Source: an uncultured Ruminococcus sp. (GTDB taxonomy: Bacteria; Bacillota; Clostridia; Oscillospirales; Acutalibacteraceae). Taken from it: 64,000 bases of DNA. A model generated the notes under the pieces. The model searched no databases and was not told the origin of the DNA. It saw only the letters and a list, made by a program, of their open reading frames with translations. Positions within the stretch are counted from its first letter, which is position 1. Each line of letters starts with the position of its first letter. The translations under genes and the position numbers were made by a program. Below are positions 16,947 to 24,912 of the stretch, piece after piece. Where the stretch lies: assembly GCA_902785365.1 (NCBI GenBank), contig CACZYC010000001.1, forward strand, positions 204,196 through 268,195, written 5' to 3'.

Positions 16947-17720
16947 TTATAGTATCTTATTCAGTTCAAAAATAATCTTCTGTAAATCCCGCTCCAATAT
17001 TTCTGAATCGGTAAACATATGAGAAAACACCGCGTTAATATTTTCCTCAAAATCCTCGGGAAGAATTTCGCATTGAGCTTTGCAGATTTTAACAAGGCGT
17101 TTTTCACCGGGGTGAGTCATTTCGTTTATCGCGAATATCAGGTCAAAGTATGTTTCCATAAAGCCTGTAACCCTGTGATTAACGCTGTTGAGGTCGCCCC
17201 TTTGCGCCGCCTTGATTATTTGTCGGTCATACGCGGGCAGAGAGCTGTGCAAAAGCCTCATATTATTTTCTATTATGTTTTTTCTGAGTTCGGCGGGGTA
17301 GGGGATGTCAAAACGTTCTTTGGCTTTTTGAAGCCTGCAGTTCCTGTCAAAAATAATTTTGCATGTTCTGAGGTTGTGCCACATACAGGTAGTGTACGCG
17401 TTGCGCGGATTATGCTTTTCGGCAACTTCGGCAACATCGTTTACGAAGTCGTCAAGATTTCGATACAGAATATCAATATCCGTGCCGTTTTTAAGTACAC
17501 AGTTATCCTCGGTTTCCCAAAAATGATTACCAAGCTCAATTATCTTGCAATACTTGCTGAGAATACCGCGCCTTTTTGATTCGTCTATCGGTTCGGTAAT
17601 GTACAGATAAACGTCATAATCGGATTTTTCGTCGTAGTCCGCGCCTGCTCTTGAACCGCCAAGGGCAATAGCCTCAACCGCTTTTATGCTTTTGAAATCT
17701 TCAAACAGATAGTCAATCAT
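16947..17720 (-). CDS. Nucleotidyltransferase-domain protein with DUF4037-like C-terminus
   Basis: Minimal nucleotidyltransferase fold with GGSRAGADYDEKSDYDVYLY (about residues 21-40) supplying the GS and DxD-type metal residues and a third acidic residue in DIDILY (about 80-85). The C-terminal helical half resembles DUF4037, a partner of such domains in enzymes related to aminoglycoside adenylyltransferases. The substrate is unknown. The gene lies 16 bases downstream of the acyl-CoA synthetase gene on the same strand and may be co-transcribed with it. Confidence 0.72.
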   Translation of the reverse strand: MIDYLFEDFKSIKAVEAIALGGSRAGADYDEKSDYDVYLYITEPIDESKRRGILSKYCKIIELGNHFWETEDNCVLKNGTDIDILYRNLDDFVNDVAEVAEKHNPRNAYTTCMWHNLRTCKIIFDRNCRLQKAKERFDIPYPAELRKNIIENNMRLLHSSLPAYDRQIIKAAQRGDLNSVNHRVTGFMETYFDLIFAINEMTHPGEKRLVKICKAQCEILPEDFEENINAVFSHMFTDSEILERDLQKIIFELNKIL

Positions 17721-17735
17721 ATTTCTAATAAAGAA

Positions 17736-19397
17736 TTATTTTCTGAGGAGTAAGCCGTTAGCCAAATCTTCCTTAGCCTGGGCTTTCATCTTGAAGTGCT
17801 GTTTTTTGCCTGTGGCAGTCATCGGGAAACTGTCAATTATTCTGAAGTAACGCGGAACCTGATATTTTGAGAGGTTCGGAGAGTTTTTACAGAATTCCAG
17901 TACTTCACTTATTGTGAGCTTGTTGTCAGCGGGAATGATATAAGCTACAACCGCCTCGCCTCTGGTTTTATCGGGTACAGATGTAACAATACACTCATTA
18001 ACTCTGTCAAAGGTGTTAATAGCTTCCTCAATACGGGCGGGGTAGATGTTCTCGCCCTTACTGATAATCATATCGTCCTTACGGCCCGCAACTGTCACAA
18101 AATGGTTTTCGTCCCATGTGCCCACATCGCCTGTGTACATATAGCCTTTATAGAACTTTTCCTTTGTAACTTCCTCGTTGTCAATGTAGCAGTATGTGGT
18201 TTTAGCGGGACATTTGATGATTATTTCGCCCTCACTTTTGCCGTCCATAGGAACGATTTCGTCGGGCTCGGCTTTTTTGTCATCATAGATTTTTACAATC
18301 CTTACCTCGTCGTCGGTACAGCTTCTTCCCGCGGTACCCGACATCGCGGGTAAATCCTGCGGTCTGAGGAAGGTGTTCCAGAAGCTCTCGGTTGTGCCGT
18401 AGCCGTTGAAGATATTGGGCGTGAGAGTTTCCTGGAAACGTATGCATTCCTTTGTTTCAAGCGGACTGCCCATTGTGATAATACCCTTGAGCGAACTGAT
18501 ATCCTTGGGGTGCTTTTCCTGGCGGGTAGTGAGAAGTCCGAGAACGCTCGGAACGCCTATCAAAAATGTGATTTTATATTTTTCCACATATTCAAGAGTT
18601 GTCTTGGGGTGGAAATCCCTCATAATTACTATTTCTCCGCCCGCGTAAAGTGTGGGGGTGATACCGCCCGAGTGTATTCCTCCGCGGTGGAACCATGGAG
18701 TCATATTCATAGTTTTGTCATACGGGGAAAGGGGGAAGTGCATTATTACGTCGTGAGCCGACAGCACCTCGTTAATGTTATTGAGCGGAACACCCTTGGG
18801 TGTACCTGTTGTACCTGAAGTCTGAAGCCTTAAAACTTCGTCATAAATATGGGGCTTAAAGTCAACAGGCGGGTTTTTGTCATCCGCGTTTTTAACGTAG
18901 TCCTCATACTTAATATGCCCCTCGGGAGCTTTGTCGTATTTTTTGAGATAGTCAGCCATAATAACTGTTTTGGGTTTGTGAGCGGCGATTTCGAGCGCCT
19001 TTACCGCTGTGTCGGTAATCGCGCTGTCGTAGATATAAACCGCAGGCTTGTTGTGGTTTATAATTTCGGCTGTTTCACCGGGGGACAGGTTGAAGTTCGC
19101 GGGATTTGCGATAGCTCCCAGCTTTTGCGGGCTTATGTAAGAGAATACAAAGTAGGGTGAGTTGTAGAGCTGATTGAAAACAATGTCGCCCTTTTTTACT
19201 CCGCTGTTTTTCATAGCGTTGGCGAACTTATTGCACTCTCGGTTTAGTTTGCTATAGCTCCATTTTTTGCCGCTCAGCGGGTCAAAAAGAGCTGTGCGGT
19301 TTCTGAATCTGCTCACATTTCTCATAAAGCCGTTTAGCCATGTAAACTCGCTCTCAAACGTTTCTTTGAACATTGTGATATCGTAAGTATAACTCAT
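17736..19397 (-). CDS. Acyl-CoA synthetase / AMP-dependent ligase
   Basis: ANL-superfamily adenylating enzyme, 553 residues, activating a carboxylic acid to an acyl-AMP and then a thioester. Motifs: P-loop LQTSGTTGTPKG, NGYGTTES, YTGDVGTWDE, GRKDDMIISKGENIYP and the C-terminal TATGKKQH with the adenylation lysine. No signal peptide. The start at 19397 is chosen because TTGGAGA lies before it; the longer in-frame start at 19430 would overlap fabF. It sits 16 bases after fabF, and a LysR gene is divergent, so the unit looks like regulated acyl-chain activation feeding or draining a ketoacyl synthase. Chain length and acceptor (CoA or ACP) unknown. Confidence 0.82.
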   Translation of the reverse strand: MSYTYDITMFKETFESEFTWLNGFMRNVSRFRNRTALFDPLSGKKWSYSKLNRECNKFANAMKNSGVKKGDIVFNQLYNSPYFVFSYISPQKLGAIANPANFNLSPGETAEIINHNKPAVYIYDSAITDTAVKALEIAAHKPKTVIMADYLKKYDKAPEGHIKYEDYVKNADDKNPPVDFKPHIYDEVLRLQTSGTTGTPKGVPLNNINEVLSAHDVIMHFPLSPYDKTMNMTPWFHRGGIHSGGITPTLYAGGEIVIMRDFHPKTTLEYVEKYKITFLIGVPSVLGLLTTRQEKHPKDISSLKGIITMGSPLETKECIRFQETLTPNIFNGYGTTESFWNTFLRPQDLPAMSGTAGRSCTDDEVRIVKIYDDKKAEPDEIVPMDGKSEGEIIIKCPAKTTYCYIDNEEVTKEKFYKGYMYTGDVGTWDENHFVTVAGRKDDMIISKGENIYPARIEEAINTFDRVNECIVTSVPDKTRGEAVVAYIIPADNKLTISEVLEFCKNSPNLSKYQVPRYFRIIDSFPMTATGKKQHFKMKAQAKEDLANGLLLRK

Positions 19398-19413
19398 ATT
19401 ATTTCTCCAAAAT

Positions 19414-20634
19414 TTATTTATATTTTCCAACTATTACACTTGAGTTCTGACCGCCGAAGCCGAACGCGTTGGACATTGCGTATTTTATGTCAGCGCTTTT
19501 AGCTTCATTGGGAACAAAGTCGATTCCCGTGTCGGGGATGGGATTTACAAGATTGATTGTCGGCGGAACAATACCTGTCTCGACCGACTTAATGCAAGCG
19601 ATTACCTCGGTAATACCGCCTGCTCCCATCATATGACCTGTAGCGCCTTTTGTAGAGCTGACAAGCGGAGGATTATCTCCGAATAATTCTTTTACAGAAT
19701 AAACCTCAACTTCGTCGCCCTTAGGTGTGGAAGTGCCGTGAGCGTTTATGTAGTCGATATCCTCGGGCGTTAATCCTGCTTCAGCGAGAGCCTGTTTCAT
19801 ACATGCGATAGCGCCGCGTCCCTCCGGATGAGGGGCGGTAACGTGATACGCGTCACAGGTGTTGCCGCAGGCAAGTAGTTCGCCGTAAATTTTCGCTCCG
19901 CGTGCCTTTGCGTGGCTTTCTGTTTCAAGAATAAGCGCGCCGCCGCCCTCGCCGATAACAAATCCGTCGCGGCTTTCGTCGAACGGACGTGAGGCTTTGG
20001 CGGGAATATCATTGCTTCTGGAAAGCGCCTTGGCGTTAGCAAGGCTGTAAATGAAAATAGGGCAGTGCGCCGATTCGGCGCCGACCGCGAGCATAACATC
20101 AGCCTTGTTTGCTTTTAACAACATAGCAGCCTGGTTAATGGCGTCACCGCCTGAGGAGCAAGCTGTTGAAACTGTGTAACTCGGCCCCTGAATATTATGA
20201 GCGATGGCTATATTTGCCGCCGCTATGTTTCCGAGAATTTTAGGTATGAAACGCGGGCCTACTTTTTTGTGCGAGGCGCCCGTGAGCGCTTCCTGTGTAA
20301 AAGCTATAGTTGAAATACCGCTCATAGCTGTACCCATAACTATGCCCGTTCTTTCAGGTACAATATCAAGCTTTGATTGATTTAACGCTTCTTCGGCAGC
20401 TACATACGCGTACTGCATAAACGCGTCGGTCTTTCGTACAACATCCTTAGGAAGAAGCTCAGAGGGGTTAAAATCCTTAACCTCGCCCGCAATCTGAACG
20501 GCAAGCTCGGAAACATCAAAGCTTTTTATCTTTTCAATACCTGATTTCCCCGCTATAAGATTATTCCAGTAGTTATCTACGCCGATGCCGATAGGTGTTA
20601 CGGCGCCCATACCTGTAATAACAATTCTCTCCAT
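19414..20634 (-). CDS. fabF: Beta-ketoacyl-ACP synthase II
   Basis: Condensing enzyme that extends acyl-ACP with malonyl-ACP. The 406-residue protein has the KAS II triad: Cys159 in VSTACSSGGDA, His in NAHGTSTPKGD and His in KGATGHMMGAGG, plus the terminal NAFGFGGQN loop. ATG at 20634 is preceded by GGAGG; an upstream in-frame start at 20670 lacks a site. It is not inside a fab operon here (no fabD, fabG, acpP or fabZ), but paired with an acyl-CoA synthetase and a divergent LysR regulator. It may be the housekeeping FabF or a dedicated paralogue. Confidence 0.88.
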   Translation of the reverse strand: MERIVITGMGAVTPIGIGVDNYWNNLIAGKSGIEKIKSFDVSELAVQIAGEVKDFNPSELLPKDVVRKTDAFMQYAYVAAEEALNQSKLDIVPERTGIVMGTAMSGISTIAFTQEALTGASHKKVGPRFIPKILGNIAAANIAIAHNIQGPSYTVSTACSSGGDAINQAAMLLKANKADVMLAVGAESAHCPIFIYSLANAKALSRSNDIPAKASRPFDESRDGFVIGEGGGALILETESHAKARGAKIYGELLACGNTCDAYHVTAPHPEGRGAIACMKQALAEAGLTPEDIDYINAHGTSTPKGDEVEVYSVKELFGDNPPLVSSTKGATGHMMGAGGITEVIACIKSVETGIVPPTINLVNPIPDTGIDFVPNEAKSADIKYAMSNAFGFGGQNSSVIVGKYK

Positions 20635-20661
20635 TATTAACCTCCGTAATCTTTTATTTAC

Positions 20662-20770
20662 AATTTGCATATTCTTATGCTATAATTGAATTATAACAAA
20701 TTCACAGCGAATTAGCAACGTTTTATTAATGCAAAAGAAACGGCGTTTGTCGAGTATTAATTTGTATATT
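20662..20770. promoter_or_regulatory. Candidate LysR operator region between fabF and lysR
   Basis: Within the 151-bp divergent intergenic region are GCATA-TTCT-TATGC (20667-20680), the palindrome at 20681-20695, and a near-direct repeat AATTTGCATATT (20662-20673) / AATTTGTATATT (20759-20770). LysR-type regulators commonly bind such paired sites beside their own divergent promoter. Confidence 0.45.
20690..20718 (-). promoter_or_regulatory. Sigma-A promoter of fabF
   Basis: On the minus strand TTGCTA (20713-20718) and TATAAT (20690-20695) are 17 bases apart, giving a start near 20683. The start region overlaps the small palindrome TATAATTGAATTATA (20681-20695). Confidence 0.65.
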
Positions 20771-20785
20771 GCATAGGAGGGGATT

Positions 20786-21697
20786 ATGGATCATATACAG
20801 TTAAAATGTTTTATTTCCGTCGCTCGTACTCTCAGCTTTTCTGAAGCGGCTCGGCGCAACTATGTAAGTCAGTCAACGGTCAGCAGATATATCCGCGACC
20901 TTGAAAAAGAATTCGGTGTAAAGCTGTTTGAACGCACCAGGCGTGACGTATCGCTTACCAACGAAGGGAAGCTTATTCTTCCTTACGCTCAGGAGATTAT
21001 CGACACCCTTAACAAAGCTACATCGGTTGTGAATCAGCTCCACAGCGGTAAAGGCGGAAGACTTCGGCTTGCGTATGATTCAACATCAATCGGATATCCG
21101 ACAAAACTCCTCAAAAAATTCACTCAAAAATACCCTGATATTGCCATAGAAATGTTGAGGCTTTCTGGCGTTGATGCTTCGGTTGATATTAATAACGCAG
21201 ACTGTGATTTCTTTTTTATGCTTCGCGATATGCTCCCCGACAGTGATAATATTGATTATGTTGTCACGCATAAGGACACACTAAGCCTTATAATTTCATC
21301 AGATTTCCGATCCCGGAACAACTCGCTGAACGCAGCCGACCTAAAGAGCAAAAGCTTTGTGCTGCTTTCCGAGGCTGAAAGCCCGATACTCTATATGGAA
21401 ATTATGGATATTTTTCGTACATTCCATTTTTCGCCGAACTCTGTTGATGAGTTTGACGATGTACGCGCTGTTTTTATGGCGGTCGGAGCGGGCAGGGGAG
21501 TGTCTATTCTGCCGACTAAGCTTGTGGAAAGCTATCCTGTTCCTTATGTGAAAAAGCTTGAGCTCAACGGAGTTGAAACCGACCTTTCTTACGTTCTCGC
21601 GTGGAGGAAAAACAACGCGAATCCCGCGGCGCAGCTATTCCTGAACGCGGTCATCGGGAGTTTCACGGAAACTGAGGACGAGGAATTCGTTAACTAG
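20786..21697 (+). CDS. LysR family transcriptional regulator
   Basis: LysR-type regulator, 303 residues. The N-terminal winged helix (residues ~1-60: FISVARTLSFSEAARRNYVSQSTVSRYIRDLEKEFGVKLF) is canonical, followed by the periplasmic-binding-like effector domain (about 90-295) with GAGRGVSILPTK near the C-terminus. ATG follows AGGAGGGG. It is divergent from the fabF/acyl-CoA synthetase genes, so these are the likely targets; an acyl-derived effector is a guess. Its last 4 bases overlap the end of the convergent thioesterase gene. Confidence 0.88.
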   Translation: MDHIQLKCFISVARTLSFSEAARRNYVSQSTVSRYIRDLEKEFGVKLFERTRRDVSLTNEGKLILPYAQEIIDTLNKATSVVNQLHSGKGGRLRLAYDSTSIGYPTKLLKKFTQKYPDIAIEMLRLSGVDASVDINNADCDFFFMLRDMLPDSDNIDYVVTHKDTLSLIISSDFRSRNNSLNAADLKSKSFVLLSEAESPILYMEIMDIFRTFHFSPNSVDEFDDVRAVFMAVGAGRGVSILPTKLVESYPVPYVKKLELNGVETDLSYVLAWRKNNANPAAQLFLNAVIGSFTETEDEEFVN

Positions 21698-22125
21698 ACT
21701 TCGGATGAAAGCAACTTGAGCTTTTGGTACTCATCGGGAAAATCTTTTCTAAATGAGATATAAGGTAGGTACCGTTCGTTTCCGCAGTCATTTGCGAAGA
21801 AATGGGTGCTTTCTCCTGTATAACATAGTTCTTCTGTATCTTCGTTAAAAATCTTATAATTAAAGGTCATCTTGATTCCTTGAAATTTCTTCAGTTCTAC
21901 TTCAACTCTGAAAGGATCGTCAAAACGAAGATAGGAAAGGAAGTTTTCGCTTGCGGAAGCAGCTGGAATAATACAGCCGCGCTTTTCCATTTCGCTGTAT
22001 TTCATTATGTTATCATCGCACCATTTAATTCGAGCTTCTTCAATAATTTTCAGATAGTTTGAATGATGCACAACGCCCATTCTATCTGTTTCGTAATACT
22101 TTACGCGGCGTTTATAGCTGAACAT
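21694..22125 (-). CDS. Hotdog-fold acyl-CoA/acyl-ACP thioesterase (YbgC/FadM type)
   Basis: Small thioesterase (143 residues) that hydrolyses acyl thioesters. The family signature YYETDRMGVVHHSNYL (about 10-25) contains the catalytic Asp14 and the following HHSNY segment. The rest of the hotdog fold follows (FDDPFRVEVEL, FNYKIFNEDTEELCYTGESTHFF). It is convergent with and overlaps the LysR gene by 4 bases; with fabF and the acyl-CoA synthetase it forms a group of acyl-chain enzymes. Substrate chain unknown. Confidence 0.83.
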   Translation of the reverse strand: MFSYKRRVKYYETDRMGVVHHSNYLKIIEEARIKWCDDNIMKYSEMEKRGCIIPAASASENFLSYLRFDDPFRVEVELKKFQGIKMTFNYKIFNEDTEELCYTGESTHFFANDCGNERYLPYISFRKDFPDEYQKLKLLSSEV

Positions 22126-22212
22126 TATATTACTCCCTCCATTTTTTAGGCTATTATAATTTATAAAAGGAATTTATTCAATACATTTTGTAATGCGAAT
22201 AGCGACAAAATA

Positions 22213-22245
22213 AATCAGCTTATGCGATTTTCGCATAAGATGATT
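22213..22245. terminator. Hairpin downstream of mnmA
   Basis: A 9-bp perfect stem CTTATGCGA/TCGCATAAG (22219-22227, 22231-22239) with a 3-base loop is extended, after one mismatch, by AAATCA/TGATTT. On the minus strand the tail TGATTTATTTTG is only partly T-rich, so it is a plausible but not strong terminator of mnmA. Confidence 0.55.
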
Positions 22246-22264
22246 TCGTTTGATATACAATATA

Positions 22265-23329
22265 TTACACTATTGTCCCTCCGCCTACAACGACATCGCC
22301 GTCATAAAGCACAACCGCCTGTCCTTTGCAAATTGCCCTCTGAGGTTCGTCAAAGTCAACACGCAGACGGTCTCCGATTTGCTCTGCTGTGGCAGGCTGG
22401 GCTTTTTGGTTGTAACGCACCTTTGCGTATATACGCATAGGTTCCTTTATTTCTTTTAAGGAAATAAGATTGATATCCTCAGCGTATAGTTCTTTAGAGA
22501 ATAAGTCTTCATTTTTGCCGAGGATAACTTTGTTTTTTACAAGGTCTTTAGCGCAAACATACATAGGCTCAGGTAACGCCAACCCCAAACCTTTACGCTG
22601 ACCGATAGTATATCGGATTATACCGTTGTGTTCGCCCAGGACATTTCCGTCCTTGTCAACAAAATCCCCGCGCTCGTACTTTTTGCCTGTGTAATTCTCC
22701 ATAAACTCAGCGTATTTGCCGTCGGGGACAAAACAAATATCCTGGCTGTCGTGTTTTTTGGCGTTGATAAATCCGTTTTTCTCCGCTATATTTCTGACTT
22801 CGGATTTATTTAATGTTCCGAGAGGGAAGAGGGTGTGCTTTAATTGTTCCTGATTCAGCGAGTAAAGCACGTAGCTCTGGTCTTTGCTGTCGTCAACGGC
22901 TTTTTTGAGCAGATATCGCCCTGAAGTTTCATCATATTCAATTCTCGCGTAGTGGCCTGTAACGACGTAATCCATCTCAAGTTCTTTCATCCTGCGCATA
23001 AGACGTTCAAACTTTATGTATCTGTTACAGTCAATACAAGGGTTGGGTGTTGATCCGTTTTCGTAAGCGTTTATAAAACGCTCAATAACTTCTTCGTTGA
23101 AACTGTCTTTAAAGTTGAATACATAGTAGGGTATGGAAAGCCTGTTGCAAACAGCCCTCGCGTCAGCTATGTCATCAACGCTGCAGCAGGTGTTTTCCTT
23201 TTTTACTCCGATATCATCATTATCGTATAGCTTCATAGTAACGCCCGTCGCGTCATATCCCTGATTCTTTATGAGAAGAGCCGCGACAGAACTATCCACA
23301 CCGCCGCTCATAGCGATTAATGCCTTCAT
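22265..23329 (-). CDS. mnmA: tRNA-specific 2-thiouridylase MnmA
   Basis: Adds sulfur to C2 of the wobble uridine in tRNA-Lys, -Glu and -Gln. The 354-residue protein has the ATP pyrophosphatase loop SGGVDSS (8-14), the two catalytic cysteines in NPCIDCNRY (about 97-105) and HDSQDICFVPDG (about 193-204), and the family TIGQRKGLG segment. ATG at 23329 follows an AAGG-type site. It is apparently monocistronic, with a hairpin just after its stop. Confidence 0.92.
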   Translation of the reverse strand: MKALIAMSGGVDSSVAALLIKNQGYDATGVTMKLYDNDDIGVKKENTCCSVDDIADARAVCNRLSIPYYVFNFKDSFNEEVIERFINAYENGSTPNPCIDCNRYIKFERLMRRMKELEMDYVVTGHYARIEYDETSGRYLLKKAVDDSKDQSYVLYSLNQEQLKHTLFPLGTLNKSEVRNIAEKNGFINAKKHDSQDICFVPDGKYAEFMENYTGKKYERGDFVDKDGNVLGEHNGIIRYTIGQRKGLGLALPEPMYVCAKDLVKNKVILGKNEDLFSKELYAEDINLISLKEIKEPMRIYAKVRYNQKAQPATAEQIGDRLRVDFDEPQRAICKGQAVVLYDGDVVVGGGTIV

Positions 23330-23419
23330 AATTAACTAACCTTTCGGATTTTATAATTCATTATCAAAATTATACAGAGAAAATGTGACTTTTTCAAGTG
23401 TGTTTTTGTTGTTTTGCTA

Positions 23420-23448
23420 TTTACATTTCTAAAAAACTGTGCTATAAT
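23420..23448 (+). promoter_or_regulatory. Sigma-A promoter of the PKTS surface protein gene
   Basis: TTTACA (23420-23425) and TATAAT (23443-23448) with 17-base spacing precede the gene at 23499. Confidence 0.7.
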
Positions 23449-23498
23449 GCAAAGTGTATTAATGTAAATATGCAATTTTGCGTGAAGGGATGATATTT

Positions 23499-24002
23499 AT
23501 GAAAAGATTTTTTGCGTTATCTGTGGCAGTTTTGATTCTTGTGTTTGCCTCGGTTCCCGCTTTTGCGGCGAAGGGCGACAACCCGAGTCCTACAAAACCC
23601 GCAGAATATAATGTTATTATTCATAATCCTAACGGCGGTACCGCTACATATACTATCGAGGTAGATGAGGACGGACAGCATGCTACGTTGGTTGCTCATC
23701 CCAAGAACGGTTATGAGTTTGTCGGATGGAAAATTAACGGTAAATATACTTTGGAGTCGGGCAGCTTAACCGATGAGGAAATCACTATCCTGCTCAAGAG
23801 TGACGTTGATGTATATCCGATGTACAAGAAGATTGGATCAAGCTCGGTTACAAGCGGCTCATCGATTTCAATCAACTCAGGAACCACCTCGCCCAAGACA
23901 AGTGATAACAGCGCCATGTATTTTGTGATTATTTTCATTGCTCTGTTTGTAGTTGCTGCCGGCGCGGTTGGAATTAAACTTGCTGTAAGCAAAAAGAAAT
24001 AA
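23499..24002 (+). CDS. Small surface protein with SPKTSDN sorting signal, likely sortase B substrate
   Basis: Secreted, wall-attached protein of 167 residues. Signal peptide 1-24 (cleavage after AFA-A). Residues ~36-112 form one beta module of the InlB/Listeria-Bacteroides repeat type (NVIIHNPNGGTATY ... GYEFVGWKING). A Ser/Thr-rich spacer leads to SPKTSDN (131-137), a hydrophobic helix (140-160) and a KKK tail: the three-part cell-wall sorting signal, with PKTS in place of LPxTG. Clostridium difficile SrtB is known to use SPKTG-like sites. The class B sortase gene is next downstream. The start at 23499 has GAAGGGA before it. The mature domain is tiny (about 110 residues); its ligand is unknown. 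Confidence 0.75.
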   Translation: MKRFFALSVAVLILVFASVPAFAAKGDNPSPTKPAEYNVIIHNPNGGTATYTIEVDEDGQHATLVAHPKNGYEFVGWKINGKYTLESGSLTDEEITILLKSDVDVYPMYKKIGSSSVTSGSSISINSGTTSPKTSDNSAMYFVIIFIALFVVAAGAVGIKLAVSKKK

Positions 24003-24013
24003 CATTAACTTTT

Positions 24014-24043
24014 AACAGCTCCCTTTTTGGGGGCTGTTTTTTT
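24014..24043 (+). terminator. Terminator after the sorting-signal gene
   Basis: A 10-bp stem AACAGCTCCC/GGGGGCTGTT (one G-T pair) with a T loop is followed by a T run of seven. Confidence 0.8.
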
Positions 24044-24068
24044 GTCGGTTATCATATGTCTAGTTCTC

Positions 24069-24096
24069 TTGACATTTTTCTTATTAAGACTATAAT
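24069..24096 (+). promoter_or_regulatory. Sigma-A promoter of sortase gene
   Basis: TTGACA (24069-24074) and TATAAT (24091-24096) are 16 bases apart; the start codon is at 24130. Confidence 0.7.
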
Positions 24097-24129
24097 ATAT
24101 AATGTATAGAAATGCGAAGGTGCTTATAA

Positions 24130-24912
24130 ATGGATAGGGAAAAGCGATTTAAAATAATTGTTATATCAATTATTATTGTTTTGTTTATAATCATCGGAAT
24201 ACTGGGGTATTGGCTTGTAACGCTTTTTGCTCAGGGAACTGATGTTTCCGAATACAGAATAAATAATAATTCATCGTCAAGTACAACGGTTTCGAAATCG
24301 GGGAAGTCAGATGAATCGGCGGACAATCCAATCGACTTCAAAAAACTTCAGAAGATTAACCCCGAGATTTTCGGATGGATTTATATTCCCGATACAAATA
24401 TCGACTATCCGCTGCTTCAAAGCAACGAGCGTGATGATTTCTATCTTCACAGCGATATTTACCGAAATTATAAATACGCGGGATCTCTATTCTCCGAATA
24501 CTGCAACAGTACCGATATGGATGACCGTGTAACTCTGATTTACGGTCATAATATGATTGACGGCTCTATGTTTGCCAATCTCCACAAGTTCAGAGACGCT
24601 TCTTTCTTCAATAAGCATACGAAATTTTATATCTATACGCCTGAGCGCAGATTGACATATCAGGTTGTGTCGGCATTTGAGTATGACGACAGGCATATTA
24701 TGAACACATTCAATTTTTCTGAGAACAAGGTATTTAAGGAGTACCTTGATAGTATTCAGAATCCGCGTTCATTAAGCGCGAATGTGAATACTAAACTTGA
24801 TCACAAACTAACTGTTAAGGATAAAATAGTAACTTTGAGTACTTGCCTTGATGCAGGAGACGGCAGGTATCTCTTACAGGGGGTATTGGTGAAGGATGAG
24901 CCTACAAGGTAA
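24130..24912 (+). CDS. srtB: Class B sortase
   Basis: Membrane transpeptidase that cleaves a sorting motif and joins the protein to peptidoglycan. The 260-residue protein has an N-terminal membrane helix (8-32), a Ser-rich linker and a class B catalytic domain with FGWIYIPDTNIDYPLLQ (81-97), His140 in YGHNM, Cys239 in LSTCL and Arg246 in GRYLLQGVL. ATG follows GAAGGTG. The neighbouring gene at 23499 supplies a plausible substrate. Its 3' end overlaps the LCP gene by 17 bases, so the two are co-translated. This is probably the dedicated sortase for a small set of PKT-motif proteins. Confidence 0.92.
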   Translation: MDREKRFKIIVISIIIVLFIIIGILGYWLVTLFAQGTDVSEYRINNNSSSSTTVSKSGKSDESADNPIDFKKLQKINPEIFGWIYIPDTNIDYPLLQSNERDDFYLHSDIYRNYKYAGSLFSEYCNSTDMDDRVTLIYGHNMIDGSMFANLHKFRDASFFNKHTKFYIYTPERRLTYQVVSAFEYDDRHIMNTFNFSENKVFKEYLDSIQNPRSLSANVNTKLDHKLTVKDKIVTLSTCLDAGDGRYLLQGVLVKDEPTR

